DNA of 26,298 nucleotides, taken from contig USOV01000012.1 of NCBI GenBank assembly GCA_900556455.1, positions 1-26,298 on the forward strand, read 5' to 3'. Position 1 is the first letter of the stretch. The number at the start of each line of letters is the position of its first letter. Below the pieces are notes generated by a model. It ran no database searches and was not told the DNA's origin. It saw nothing but the letters and a program-made list of their open reading frames with translations. Position numbers and translations under genes: made by a program. Origin of the DNA: an uncultured Clostridium sp. Its GTDB lineage: Bacteria > Bacillota > Clostridia > TANB77 > CAG-508. Positions 1 through 6,996 of this stretch are shown here, in pieces.

Positions 1-26
1 GTGTGTTTTTCTTGTTTTCTGTTCAT
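1..26 (-). CDS. Start of an unidentified gene (partial, runs off the window)
   Basis: Only the first codons are in the window: ATG at 26-24 reading MNRKQEKH. The start is supported by a strong GAGGAGG ribosome site about six bases upstream (bases 34-40) and by a consensus promoter further upstream at 135-162. The basic, polar N-terminus is too short to assign to a family. A palindromic piece at 57-83 lies in its leader. Product unknown. Confidence 0.5.
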
Positions 27-56
27 TTTCTTCCTCCTCATTCGTTTTTTATTTTT

Positions 57-83
57 GGTGGACGGGCTTAGAACCTGTCCCTT
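57..83. repeat. Imperfect palindrome with an AGAACCTGTCCC end
   Basis: GGAC and GTCC arms flank a short centre in the leader of the gene at 26. The AGAAC-TGTCCC word recurs, with one base fewer, in the inverted repeat at 4801-4828. This suggests remnants of one small mobile or REP-like family. No transposase is visible. Confidence 0.35.
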
Positions 84-492
84 TTATTTTTCAATGTTCT
101 TTTATACATATATTTTTCTTTTTAATGTATTTTTATTATATAGCAAAGTATCTTTTTGTCAAGCTCTTTTCTTCTAAAATTTGTAGTAGCTTTTGTTTCA
201 CATAATTTGTAATTTTTGTCTTTTTTCTGTAATTTTATTTATTGTTTGTAATTTGTTTGTCATATGTTTGTAATCTTTATGTATACCTTTGTAACTTCTT
301 TGTCATACTAATAATATTCTTGTGTAAACTGTGGATAACTTTGTGAATAACTCATTTTATCGCATTTTTCTTTTTCTCATTATTCACATTTTGAACTCAT
401 GTTTTGTTTATATATTTTTTATTTCTTTTATTATCCAGAATTATGTGTACATTATTTTTTTAGTACAAACTATTTTTACACTTGATATACCT
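84..492. other. Gene-free AT-rich stretch with DnaA-box-like words
   Basis: No credible gene lies here; the open frames at 331-805 on the plus strand are the shadow of the gene at 493-777 plus low-complexity sequence. The stretch holds the promoter at 135-162, a run of TTTGTAAT-like words between about 205 and 305, and three exact matches to TTATNCACA: two on the minus strand (330-338, 342-350) and one on the plus strand (380-388). A near match is at 430-438. Function is unproven. Confidence 0.45.
135..162 (-). promoter_or_regulatory. Sigma-A promoter for the gene at 26
   Basis: On the minus strand there is a perfect TTGACA (162-157), a 16-base spacer and a perfect TATAAT (140-135). Transcription would begin near 128 and give a leader of about 100 nt before the ATG at 26. 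Both hexamers match consensus, so a strong vegetative promoter is likely. Confidence 0.8.
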
Positions 493-777
493 CTATTTTA
501 CTGTAAAAATAATTATTACAATTAATATTTGCATAATCATAATTAGTGGGAAACCTATGAAAAATCTGGGTTTTTGGGTCTTATGTCTGAATACATACAT
601 TCCTGCAATTCCACCTATTCCTCCACCTAATACTACTAGTGTTAATAAAGTTTTTTCTTGTATTCTCCATTTTCCTTTTTTGGCCTTGTATTTGTCTATT
701 CCCATACTTAAAAATGTTACAATATTTATTATTAATAAATATATAATTATATTTTTTATTGTGAATATTTCTTCCAT
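493..777 (-). CDS. DUF1294 family small membrane protein
   Basis: A 94-residue protein with hydrophobic segments at about residues 8-24, 43-61 and 73-92. After the first segment comes a basic patch (DKYKAKKGKWRI), then a glycine-rich core GGGIGGIAGM and HKTQKPRF. This arrangement is typical of DUF1294 proteins, which are inner-membrane proteins of unknown function. The ATG at 777 has AAGGAG about eight bases upstream and a good sigma-A promoter at 808-836. It is monocistronic and divergent from the gene at 910. The family call is from recognition of the motif pattern; the role is unknown. Confidence 0.8.
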   Translation of the reverse strand: MEEIFTIKNIIIYLLIINIVTFLSMGIDKYKAKKGKWRIQEKTLLTLVVLGGGIGGIAGMYVFRHKTQKPRFFIGFPLIMIMQILIVIIIFTVK

Positions 778-807
778 AGTTTTTTCTCCTTTATTTAATT
801 TATAAAT

Positions 808-836
808 AGTATATTATTTCAAATAAGCATTGTCAA
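808..836 (-). promoter_or_regulatory. Sigma-A promoter for the DUF1294 gene
   Basis: Minus strand: TTGACA at 836-831, a 17-base spacer, TATACT at 813-808. It lies about 30 bases upstream of the gene's ATG at 777, with the ribosome site in between. Confidence 0.75.
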
Positions 837-909
837 ATTATTACTAACAATTTTTTTACTAGTATATTTGTTATCTTTTCGTAAAAAATAAAATAAAAAG
901 GAGGTTATT

Positions 910-1338
910 ATGGATAAAAATGTTGAAGCTTTAAAAGAGATTTGTAAGGGTGTAAAAATGGGAATGGATTCTATTTCTTATCTTCAAGAGAAAGTAGAAA
1001 CTAATGAACTTTATGATTATTTAAAACATGAATATAGTATGTATAATAATATTTTAAAAAAAGTTGATTCTGCTTTTTCAAATTATAATGTAAAACCTAA
1101 TGATTATAGTATAGGTCAAAAGGCTATGCTTTGGTCTGGTATTCAGGCAAACACAATAAAAGATACAAGTAATTCAAAAATTTCTGAGATTTTAATGCAA
1201 GGTACTAATATGGGAATTATTGAAGGTAGAAGGATTTTAAATGCTCATCAAGATTTGGATTCAAATGTTAAAAATTTAATAAATGATTTTGTAAGCTATC
1301 AAGAGCAAAGTGTGGAAAAGTTAAAAAACTTTTTATAA
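910..1338 (+). CDS. Small four-helix-bundle protein (DUF2383/ferritin-like type), function unknown
   Basis: A 142-residue soluble, almost entirely helical protein with no signal peptide or membrane segment. Its layout of long amphipathic helices (about residues 3-27, 33-58, 68-100, 105-140) resembles small bundle proteins of spore formers such as the DUF2383/PA2169 type, but the ligand residues of a diiron site are not obvious. The ATG at 910 follows AAGGAGG at a spacing of six. It is transcribed alone and ends at a hairpin shared with the convergent sporulation operon. No defined function; the family call is tentative. Confidence 0.6.
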   Translation: MDKNVEALKEICKGVKMGMDSISYLQEKVETNELYDYLKHEYSMYNNILKKVDSAFSNYNVKPNDYSIGQKAMLWSGIQANTIKDTSNSKISEILMQGTNMGIIEGRRILNAHQDLDSNVKNLINDFVSYQEQSVEKLKNFL

Positions 1339-1346
1339 TTTTTAAT

Positions 1347-1376
1347 CTCCGCCAAATTTTAAATAATTTGGCGGAG
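1347..1376. terminator. Bidirectional hairpin terminator
   Basis: A perfect 12-bp stem (CTCCGCCAAATT / AATTTGGCGGAG) with a six-base loop lies between the convergent genes ending at 1338 and 1383. It is by far the most GC-rich spot nearby. The T-tract is modest on the plus strand and poor on the minus strand, so termination efficiency is uncertain. Confidence 0.75.
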
Positions 1377-1382
1377 GTTCTA

Positions 1383-2159
1383 TTATTTTAAATATAATTT
1401 TGGGTCTACATATTCTCCATTTTTTATCATTTCAAAATGTAGATGTGGTTCGTCTGCTATTTCAAATACTGCAGAGTTTCCAACTGTTCCTATACTTTGT
1501 CCTTTCTCTACATTTTCATCTTCTGCTATAAATTCTGTTGTTAATAAGTTTGAATAGACAGTTTTAAATCCATCTTCATGTTCTATTATTACTGTTAAAC
1601 CATATCTTGGGTCGTTTTTTATTGCAACTACTGTTCCTGCTTCTGCCGTTTTTACTACAGTTGTTCTGTCTGCCTTTATATCAAGCCCTTGGTGAACTGT
1701 CCATTCATCTAATGTTTCTGAAAATATTAGTTCATCCATTGCATATTCTCTTAAAATCTCGCCTTCTACTGGGTATGCAAAAGATAGTTCCTTTTTTACT
1801 TCTTTTACTGTTGGTATATTTTGTTCTTCTGCGTTTGTTTTTATAGTATTATCAATCACTTCCTCATTCTTGACTTCATTTTCTTCTACTTGGTTTTCTA
1901 TTTCTTTTTGTACTTCTTCTATGGTTTTACTTATTGTACTTCCTGTTACTTGAACAGGATTTGCTGTATTTACTTCCTCATTTGGAACTAGCCCTATTAT
2001 TTGCTCTGTTGATAACATGCTCTTTGAAATATCATTTAATTGTTTGTTATAAATGCTATATAATGTTATAATCATTATTGCTAAAAATATAGCAACTGCC
2101 CCTGTAATATATAAAAATTTATAACTTTTTCCTCTTGTTCTTTTTTCTCTTCTTCTCAA
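1383..2159 (-). CDS. spoIIQ: SpoIIQ-like M23 (LytM) peptidase, forespore channel component
   Basis: A 258-residue protein: basic cytoplasmic N-terminus, one membrane span at about residues 17-37, an acidic Glu/Asn-rich linker, then a C-terminal LytM domain (about 130-258). SpoIIQ is made in the forespore and pairs with SpoIIIAH in the engulfment channel. All M23 zinc ligands appear present: HQGLD (HxxxD) and HLHF (HxH), unlike B. subtilis SpoIIQ, so an active endopeptidase as in clostridia is likely. I chose the TTG start at 2159: AAGGAGG sits nine bases before it, whereas the longer frame from ATG 2204 would place this ribosome site inside the coding region. It follows spoIID as in other Clostridia. 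Confidence 0.85.
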   Translation of the reverse strand: MRRREKRTRGKSYKFLYITGAVAIFLAIMIITLYSIYNKQLNDISKSMLSTEQIIGLVPNEEVNTANPVQVTGSTISKTIEEVQKEIENQVEENEVKNEEVIDNTIKTNAEEQNIPTVKEVKKELSFAYPVEGEILREYAMDELIFSETLDEWTVHQGLDIKADRTTVVKTAEAGTVVAIKNDPRYGLTVIIEHEDGFKTVYSNLLTTEFIAEDENVEKGQSIGTVGNSAVFEIADEPHLHFEMIKNGEYVDPKLYLK

Positions 2160-2219
2160 ATGTATCTTCCTCCTTAAATTTATCTTTAGTAAAATTATTT
2201 CCATTTTTTATGTATTTAT

Positions 2220-3203
2220 TCAAGAAATGTTTTGAATTTCGACTCCTGTGTAATAATGTTTTATTATTGTTTCATAGTCATTGCCAAGTTTTGCCATGCT
2301 ATCTGCTCCTGTTTGGCTCATACCTACGCCATGCCCATAACCTAGCACTTCGAAAATCACATTATCTCCTTCAATCTTTACTGTAAAGTTAGCTGACCTT
2401 AATCCAAAAATAGTTCTTGTTTCAGTTCCAGTAATTTGTATGTTTCCAAATTTAATTGTTTTTACTCTTCCACTTTCTGTGTTTTCTAAAATTTGTATTT
2501 CATTTTCATTTTCAAAATTCATTTCTATATCAGAATGGTATTCTTGCAATTTTTGTATTACTTCATTTTTAGTTAATGTAACCTCTGAGTTATATTGTGA
2601 ATATGCATCTTCTCCAACTGTTTCCACTGTTTGTAAATATGGGTAATTTGTTCCTCCCCATACATTGCTTGCAGTTTCTGTGGTTCCTCCACTATTAGAG
2701 TGGAAAAATGCATTTATTGGATTTCCTTCATATGTAATTATTTTTCCTTTTGTGTTTTCAACTGCAGATACAATTTTTTTCCAATTACTTTCACATTCTT
2801 CTTCATTCCATCTTGCAAATCTATTTTCTTTTGAAATCCATGCTTGGCAGCAACTTGCTAAATCGCATATATCTGCTCCTTCATGTTTACTTCCATTTAT
2901 TATTTTATAAATTGTATATGTTCTTGCAACTAATGCCTGAGCTTTTAGTGCTTCTTCATGGAAACTTGCTGGCATTTCTGCTGCAACAACCCCATATAAA
3001 TACTCGTCTATGTTTATTTCTTCTATCTCACCTATTTCTGTATGTAATAATTTTATTGTACTATATTGTTTATAGTCGTACTCATCCTCTTCTTTTTGTA
3101 TTGCTGTGGTAATTTCTTGTGGATTATATTTTTTTGTGAATAATATTGGAAGCATAAAACAAATGAGTACAAAAGCTAAAATTAATATTATAATTTTTTT
3201 CAT
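2220..3203 (-). CDS. spoIID: Stage II sporulation protein D, engulfment peptidoglycan lytic transglycosylase
   Basis: A 327-residue protein with an N-terminal membrane anchor (about residues 3-20) and a SpoIID domain. The motif GVVAAEMPASF carries the catalytic Glu, and GHGVGMSQTGA is the C-terminal signature. A Cys cluster (CDLASCCQ) resembles the zinc-binding cysteines of clostridial SpoIID. It degrades peptidoglycan during engulfment with SpoIIP and SpoIIM. The ATG at 3203 has GGGAG four to five bases upstream, overlapping the sigF stop. In the raw frame this gene is open and continuous with unshifted sigF, giving an apparent 570-residue fusion. The separate start and canonical sigF end argue for two proteins. 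Location downstream of sigF suggests co-transcription. Confidence 0.9.
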   Translation of the reverse strand: MKKIIILILAFVLICFMLPILFTKKYNPQEITTAIQKEEDEYDYKQYSTIKLLHTEIGEIEEINIDEYLYGVVAAEMPASFHEEALKAQALVARTYTIYKIINGSKHEGADICDLASCCQAWISKENRFARWNEEECESNWKKIVSAVENTKGKIITYEGNPINAFFHSNSGGTTETASNVWGGTNYPYLQTVETVGEDAYSQYNSEVTLTKNEVIQKLQEYHSDIEMNFENENEIQILENTESGRVKTIKFGNIQITGTETRTIFGLRSANFTVKIEGDNVIFEVLGYGHGVGMSQTGADSMAKLGNDYETIIKHYYTGVEIQNIS

Positions 3204-3211
3204 TTTTCTCC

Positions 3212-3932
3212 CTAAATCGCAATTTTCTTGCGCATTTCTAATAAAATCTTCTTCTCTATTCTTGAGACTTGCACTTGTGATATTCCGGAGGGCTTTTGCT
3301 ACTTCTACTTGTGTTTTTTGTTTATAATATCTTAGTAATATTATTTCTTGTTCTCTCTTTTCTAATTCCTTTATTAGCTTTCTTACTGTTATTTTGTTTA
3401 TTAGTTCTCCCATTTCATCTTTGTTATTGCTTATTTTTGATATTTTACTTTGTTTATCTTCTCCTTCATATAATTCTTCATCTATTGAATCTAATGGTCT
3501 ACTTGCATCTAATGCCACTGCTACATCTTCTACACTTGTGCTTAATATTTTTGCAATTTCTGATATTTTTATGTCTTTACCATTTTTTGCTAAGTAGTCC
3601 CTTTGTATTTCTCGTATTTTTGCTCCCAATTCTTTTATACTTCTGCTTACCTTTATTGGTCCATCATCTCTTATAAATCTTTTTATTTCCCCCATTATAT
3701 ATGGTACTGCGAATGTTGATATTTTTACTTCAAATTTTGTATCAAATCGTTGTACTGCTTTTATTAGTCCTATACAGCCTATTTGGTATAATTCTTCTTT
3801 TGAATATCCTCTACCTAAAAATCTATTTACTATACTCCATACTAATCCTGAATTATTGGTTATTATTTTTTCCATTGCCTCTTCGGATTTTCTTTGTGCT
3901 TTAATAATATCTTCAGTATTCGTTTCGTACAT
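3212..3932 (-). CDS. sigF: Sporulation sigma factor F; needs a +1 shift at CGG
   Basis: Forespore sigma factor, encoded after its regulators SpoIIAA and SpoIIAB. Regions 2-3 are clear (GLVWSIVNRF, DLYQ-type EELYQIGCIGLIKA, FDTKFEVKISTFAVPYI, IRDDGPIKVSRS). Region 4 runs LRYYKQKTQVEVAKAL and then breaks. At 3287-3285 an in-frame CGG must be passed by a +1 step (CTC-C-GGA); the new frame gives GISQVQVSRIEKKIL, the standard region 4.2 helix-turn-helix of SigF, and stops at 3214-3212 (239 residues). Read straight, the HTH is lost and the frame runs into spoIID. ATG 3932 has AAAGGAG upstream. Identity is very secure; the shift mechanism is inferred. Confidence 0.93.
3285..3287 (-). other. +1 frameshift site CTC-C-GGA in sigF
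   Basis: The CGG codon is in frame with the sigF start (codon 216). Dropping the C restores LGISQVQVSR. No SD-like sequence or slippery run like that of prfB precedes it. Confidence 0.88.
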
Positions 3933-3947
3933 GATTTCTCCTTTTGT

Positions 3948-4379
3948 TTAATTTTTGATAGTTTTTTTCATAAATACAGTTGTACCTTTCCCTACAGTTG
4001 ATTCAACTTGCATTTCGTCCATAAAACTTTCCATTATGGTAAATCCCATTCCTGACCTTTCAAATTCTGGTTTTGTAGTGTATAAAGCTTCTTTTGCTCT
4101 TTCTATATCTTCTATTCCTTTTCCATTATCTATTACTTCTATTTCCACTACATTATGTATTATTCTTGCCTTTATTGTTACAATTCCTCTTGTGTTTTCA
4201 TAACCATGTATTATTGAATTTGTAACCGCTTCTGATACAGCAGTTTTTATGTCTGAAATTTCTTCTATTGTAGGATCTAAAGTTGCTACAAAGCTTGCAA
4301 CTGAAATCCTAGCAAATGCTTCATTATTAGGATTACTTATAAACTCTATTTTCATTTCATTGTCATAGTTTTTTTTCAT
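3948..4379 (-). CDS. spoIIAB: Anti-sigma F factor, serine kinase SpoIIAB
   Basis: A 143-residue GHKL-type kinase that holds SigF inactive and phosphorylates SpoIIAA. The N box (EAVTNSIIHGYE), the G1 box (VIDNGKGIED) and the G2 region (ERSGMGFTIMESF) are all present, and the length is normal for the family. It starts 11 bases after spoIIAA with GGAGG in the gap, and is followed 15 bases later by sigF, so the three form the classical spoIIA operon. Confidence 0.96.
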   Translation of the reverse strand: MKKNYDNEMKIEFISNPNNEAFARISVASFVATLDPTIEEISDIKTAVSEAVTNSIIHGYENTRGIVTIKARIIHNVVEIEVIDNGKGIEDIERAKEALYTTKPEFERSGMGFTIMESFMDEMQVESTVGKGTTVFMKKTIKN

Positions 4380-4390
4380 TTGGTTTCCTC

Positions 4391-4702
4391 CTATTCTTCT
4401 ACTATTGGTATTATTTTTAAAACACCCGACATTTCTAATACTTTTTTTATGCTAGGCTTAACATTTGTTATATTAAGAGTGCTCCCTACCATTTTTGCAG
4501 TTTTATACCTACCTAGTATCATTCCAATCCCTGCACTATCCATAAAGGAAACATTTTCAAAATCCATTAATACCTTTTTTGGGGTATGTTCCTGTATTTC
4601 AAAGTCTGCCTTACTTCTAATTTTTTCTGCCATGCAATGATCAATTTCTTCTGTCATTTCTAGCTTAAGTAATCTATTTTCTTTATCATATATAACATTC
4701 AT
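4391..4702 (-). CDS. spoIIAA: Anti-sigma F factor antagonist SpoIIAA
   Basis: A 103-residue STAS-domain protein that, when unphosphorylated, frees SigF from SpoIIAB. The motif FMDSAGIGMILGRY contains the serine that SpoIIAB phosphorylates (DSAGIG). Length and order match the family. The ATG at 4702 follows AGGAGG at a spacing of about five. It is the first gene of the operon; a sigma-H-like promoter and a long hairpin leader lie upstream. Confidence 0.96.
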   Translation of the reverse strand: MNVIYDKENRLLKLEMTEEIDHCMAEKIRSKADFEIQEHTPKKVLMDFENVSFMDSAGIGMILGRYKTAKMVGSTLNITNVKPSIKKVLEMSGVLKIIPIVEE

Positions 4703-4720
4703 TTTTCTTCCTCCTAACTT

Positions 4721-4828
4721 TTACTAATAGAGACAGTTATGTTTAGTAACTCTTTTGTTCAAAATATTGATACTAAACCATTAAGGTTACACAAAATAAT
4801 TGCCAAACAGAACTGTCCCTATTGGCAA
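4721..4828. repeat. 108-bp imperfect inverted repeat in the spoIIA leader
   Basis: Two 28-base arms (4721-4748 and 4801-4828) are inverted copies matching at 22 of 28 positions; in the minus-strand transcript three more pairs are G-U. The right arm includes AACTGTCCCTATTGGC, related to the element at 57-83. It looks like a small non-autonomous element (MITE or REP type) and would fold into a long hairpin in the spoIIA mRNA. Confidence 0.7.
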
Positions 4829-4840
4829 TCTAATTATATT

Positions 4841-4867
4841 ATTCTATTTTTTACATATTTTTCCTTT
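4841..4867 (-). promoter_or_regulatory. Sigma-H-like promoter of the spoIIA operon
   Basis: Minus strand: AAAGGAAAA (4867-4859), 11 bases, ATAGAAT (4847-4841). This fits the sigma-H pattern RnAGGAwWW-N11/12-RnnGAAT. In B. subtilis spoIIA is a sigma-H target, so the position agrees with family knowledge. The start would be near 4834, giving a leader of about 130 nt. Confidence 0.65.
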
Positions 4868-4891
4868 GATGAAAAATGGGAGGTTTTGACG

Positions 4892-4920
4892 AAAAAAACT
4901 AGACCTTCTAAAAGGTCTAG
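4892..4920 (-). terminator. Intrinsic terminator of the lysS-mtaB gene group
   Basis: A nine-base-pair stem (CTAGACCTT / AAGGTCTAG, 4920-4899) is followed on the minus strand by seven T (4898-4892). It lies just downstream of the mtaB stop at 4937 and insulates the spoIIA promoter. Confidence 0.88.
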
Positions 4921-4936
4921 GGAATAATGAGTAGGT

Positions 4937-6237
4937 TTATACTCCTATAAGAAATAATTCATGAGTATCAATAATTTTTACTTCTTGCAATATGTTTTCT
5001 AGGTTTTCTCCTTCTTTTTTTACTACTAAATAATTGCTAGTATGCCCTTTCCAATAGTCTCCTTCTTGTTCTTCAAATAGGACATCTAGTTTTTTTCCTA
5101 TTTGTGCTTTCAAAAATTCTTCTTCGTTTTTATTTGATAGTTCAATTAATTTCTGGCTTCTTTGCTCTTTTATATTTCCATCTATTTGGTCTGGCATTAC
5201 TGCTGCTCTTGTTCCTTCTCTTGGTGAATATTTAAATATATGCATTTTTGTTAGTTTTATTTTTTCTAAAAATTTATATGTTTTTTCAAATTCTTTTTCC
5301 GTTTCTCCTGGGAATCCAACTATTATATCTGCTGTTAAAGCCACATCATCATATTTTTCTCTAAGTAAATTTACACTATTTTCAATTTGTTCTACAGTAT
5401 ATTTTCTATTCATTCTTTTTAAAGTTTCATTGCATCCGCTTTGAAGTGATAAATGGAAGTGATTACATATTTTATCTAGTTTAGATAATCTATTTACAAA
5501 TTGTTCTGTTATAAGGTTTGGCTCTAGTGAACCTAGTCTAATTCTTTTTAACCCTTCTATTTTATTAATATCTTCTAATAAATCTATTAACTCATATTTT
5601 TCTTCAAAGTCTTTTCCATATGATGCAATATGTATTCCTGTAATTACAACTTCTTTTATTCCTTTTTTAGAAATTTGCTCTATTTCTTTTAATACACTTT
5701 CTTTTTTTCTACTTCTTATTCTGCCTCTTGCATATGGAATTAAACAATATGAGCAAAAATTGTTGCACCCGTCTTGCACTTTTATTGATGCTCTTGTTTT
5801 TTCTGTATATGTAATTGTTCCAAAGTCTAAGAATTCTTTTTGCTCATCTATATTTGTTACTTGTGCTTTTGTTTTATTTTTTCCATTATAGTATTCTTCT
5901 GCAATATTTACTATGTTATTTTTTTCATTATTGCCTAAAACTAAGTCTATTTCCTCTATTTCTGCCATTTGTTCCTTATGAGTTTGTGCATAACAACCGA
6001 ACTGCCACAATTATTGCTTCTGGATTTATTTGCTTTGCTCTTCTTAGCATTTGTCTTGATTTTCTGTCTGCAATATTTGTTACAGTGCATGTGTTTATTA
6101 TATATATGTCCGCTTTTCCCTCAAAATCTACAATATCATATCCCGCTTCTATAAATTTCTGGGTCATGGCATTTGTTTCGTATTGATTCACTTTACAACC
6201 GTAATGTGTAAAATGCAACTGTTTTTTTAGGCTCCAT
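4937..6237 (-). CDS. mtaB: tRNA t6A37 methylthiotransferase MtaB; needs two +1 shifts at CGG
   Basis: Radical-SAM enzyme turning t6A37 of tRNA into ms2t6A37. After correction it has 432 residues: N-terminal MTTase domain with TLGCKVNQYET, NTCTVT and VGCYAQTH (three cluster Cys), radical-SAM motif CNNFCSYC near residue 150, and a C-terminal TRAM-type region. The first CGG (6201-6199, TTA-C-GGT) is codon 13; skipping C turns MEPKKTVAFYTL into the canonical TLGCKVNQYE. The second (5999-5997, GTT-C-GGT) restores AVGCYAQTH. Unshifted reading stops almost at once after each. Start ATG 6237 has GAGAG upstream; a start at 6218 would give a non-family N-terminus. TsaD, which makes the substrate t6A, is encoded nearby. 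Confidence 0.9.
5997..5999 (-). other. +1 frameshift site GTT-C-GGT in mtaB (second)
   Basis: CGG is in the frame established after the first shift. Reading GGT instead restores VGCYAQTHKEQM, with a conserved cluster Cys. Unshifted reading ends seven codons later at TAA. Confidence 0.88.
6199..6201 (-). other. +1 frameshift site TTA-C-GGT in mtaB (first)
   Basis: CGG is codon 13 from ATG 6237. Reading GGT restores TLGCKVNQYET. Unshifted reading gives LRL and stops at TAA two codons after the CGG. Confidence 0.85.
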
Positions 6238-6264
6238 TTATTTACTCTCTTTTCTATTTGTTAT

Positions 6265-6296
6265 TATATGGGCTAGGCTAAGGCCTTGCTCCTACA
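6265..6296 (-). repeat. Intergenic palindromic repeat, copy A
   Basis: Read on the minus strand: TGTAGGAGCAAGGCC, then TTAGCCTAGCCCATATA. It has the same TGTAGG head and GCCCATA-like tail as copies B (11790-11812) and C (20599-20628), with a different stem. It sits between the phosphoesterase and mtaB. Confidence 0.55.
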
Positions 6297-6298
6297 GC

Positions 6299-6995
6299 TT
6301 ATATTTCTACTAATTTAAAATCTGTATAGTCACAACTTACTAATCTTATCTCTATTCCTTTGTATTCTCCGGTTAAATGCTTCTTTGTGAGCATCTGCGC
6401 CATGTATATGTCCATATATACATTTTTTCACATTATATTTTTTCATTGTTTCAATAAAATTCAATTCTAATTTATCAAAACTATTAAATGGTGGGTAATG
6501 CATGCATACTATTATTTCTTTGTCTTTTCCATATTGTTCTACACCATTTTTTAAAGACATTTCTAGTCTTAAGTTTTCTCTTTTTATTATTTTTTCTGGT
6601 TTTTCTTCTTGTTCTGACCAGCCTCTTGTTCCTACTATTATCTTGTTTTCGCAAAGATAACTGTTGTTATATATAAAATCTATATTTTCAAAGTTATTTT
6701 CTTTTAAGTATGCTCTCATTTTAGCAAGAGTTGTCCACCAGTAGTCATGGTTTCCTTTTAATAATATTTTTTTCCCAGGTAGACTATTTAGATATTCAAA
6801 GTCTTTATATGTATCTTTTAAGTACATTGCCCATGAAAAGTCTCCTGGCATTAATACTGTGTCATCTTCTTTTACTTTTTCTTGCCAATCCTTTTTTATT
6901 TTTTCTTCATGATTTGTCCAGTTTTCTCCAAATATGTTCATTGGTTTATTTTCACCAAATGATAAGTGTAAATCTGAAATTGCATATATAGACAT
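6299..6995 (-). CDS. Calcineurin-like metallophosphoesterase; needs a +1 shift at CGG
   Basis: A 231-residue binuclear-metal phosphoesterase of the clostridial YMDB-unrelated 'MSIYAISDLHLS' type; substrate unknown. Motifs in order: DLHLSFG (DxH), PGDFSW (GD), KGNHDYWW (GNHD), MHYPPF and YGHIHG. The ATG at 6995 is chosen because GGAGG lies six bases upstream; the longer frame from 7007 places this site inside the gene. It begins one base after the tsaD stop, so translation may be coupled. At 6371-6369 (AAC-C-GGA) a +1 shift gives GEYKGIEIRLVSCDY and a family-like end at 6299. Unshifted reading gives a basic, unrelated tail ending near 6330. Confidence 0.83.
6369..6371 (-). other. +1 frameshift site AAC-C-GGA in the metallophosphoesterase
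   Basis: CGG is in frame with the start. Shifted reading restores the IRLVSCDY...FKL tail common in this family. The unshifted tail, NRRIQRNRDKISKL, has no family likeness. Confidence 0.8.
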
Positions 6996-6996
6996 A

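Noticed and set aside
84..492. Chromosomal origin oriC
   Set aside because: DnaA-box matches are suggestive, but no dnaA, dnaN or rpmH gene is seen, and the adjoining gene is cut off. Kept as a finding only.
482..805. Plus-strand ORF of 107 residues
   Set aside because: It is the antisense shadow of the DUF1294 gene, without a ribosome site.
2220..3932. A genuine SigF-SpoIID fusion protein
   Set aside because: The canonical SigF C-terminus with its stop is present in the +1 frame, and spoIID has its own SD and ATG. The continuous frame is a by-product of the shift site.
5976..6218. A separate 80-residue protein starting MHFTHYGCKV
   Set aside because: It is the N-terminal part of mtaB read from a false start. 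ATG 6237 with the shift at 6201 gives the family N-terminus.
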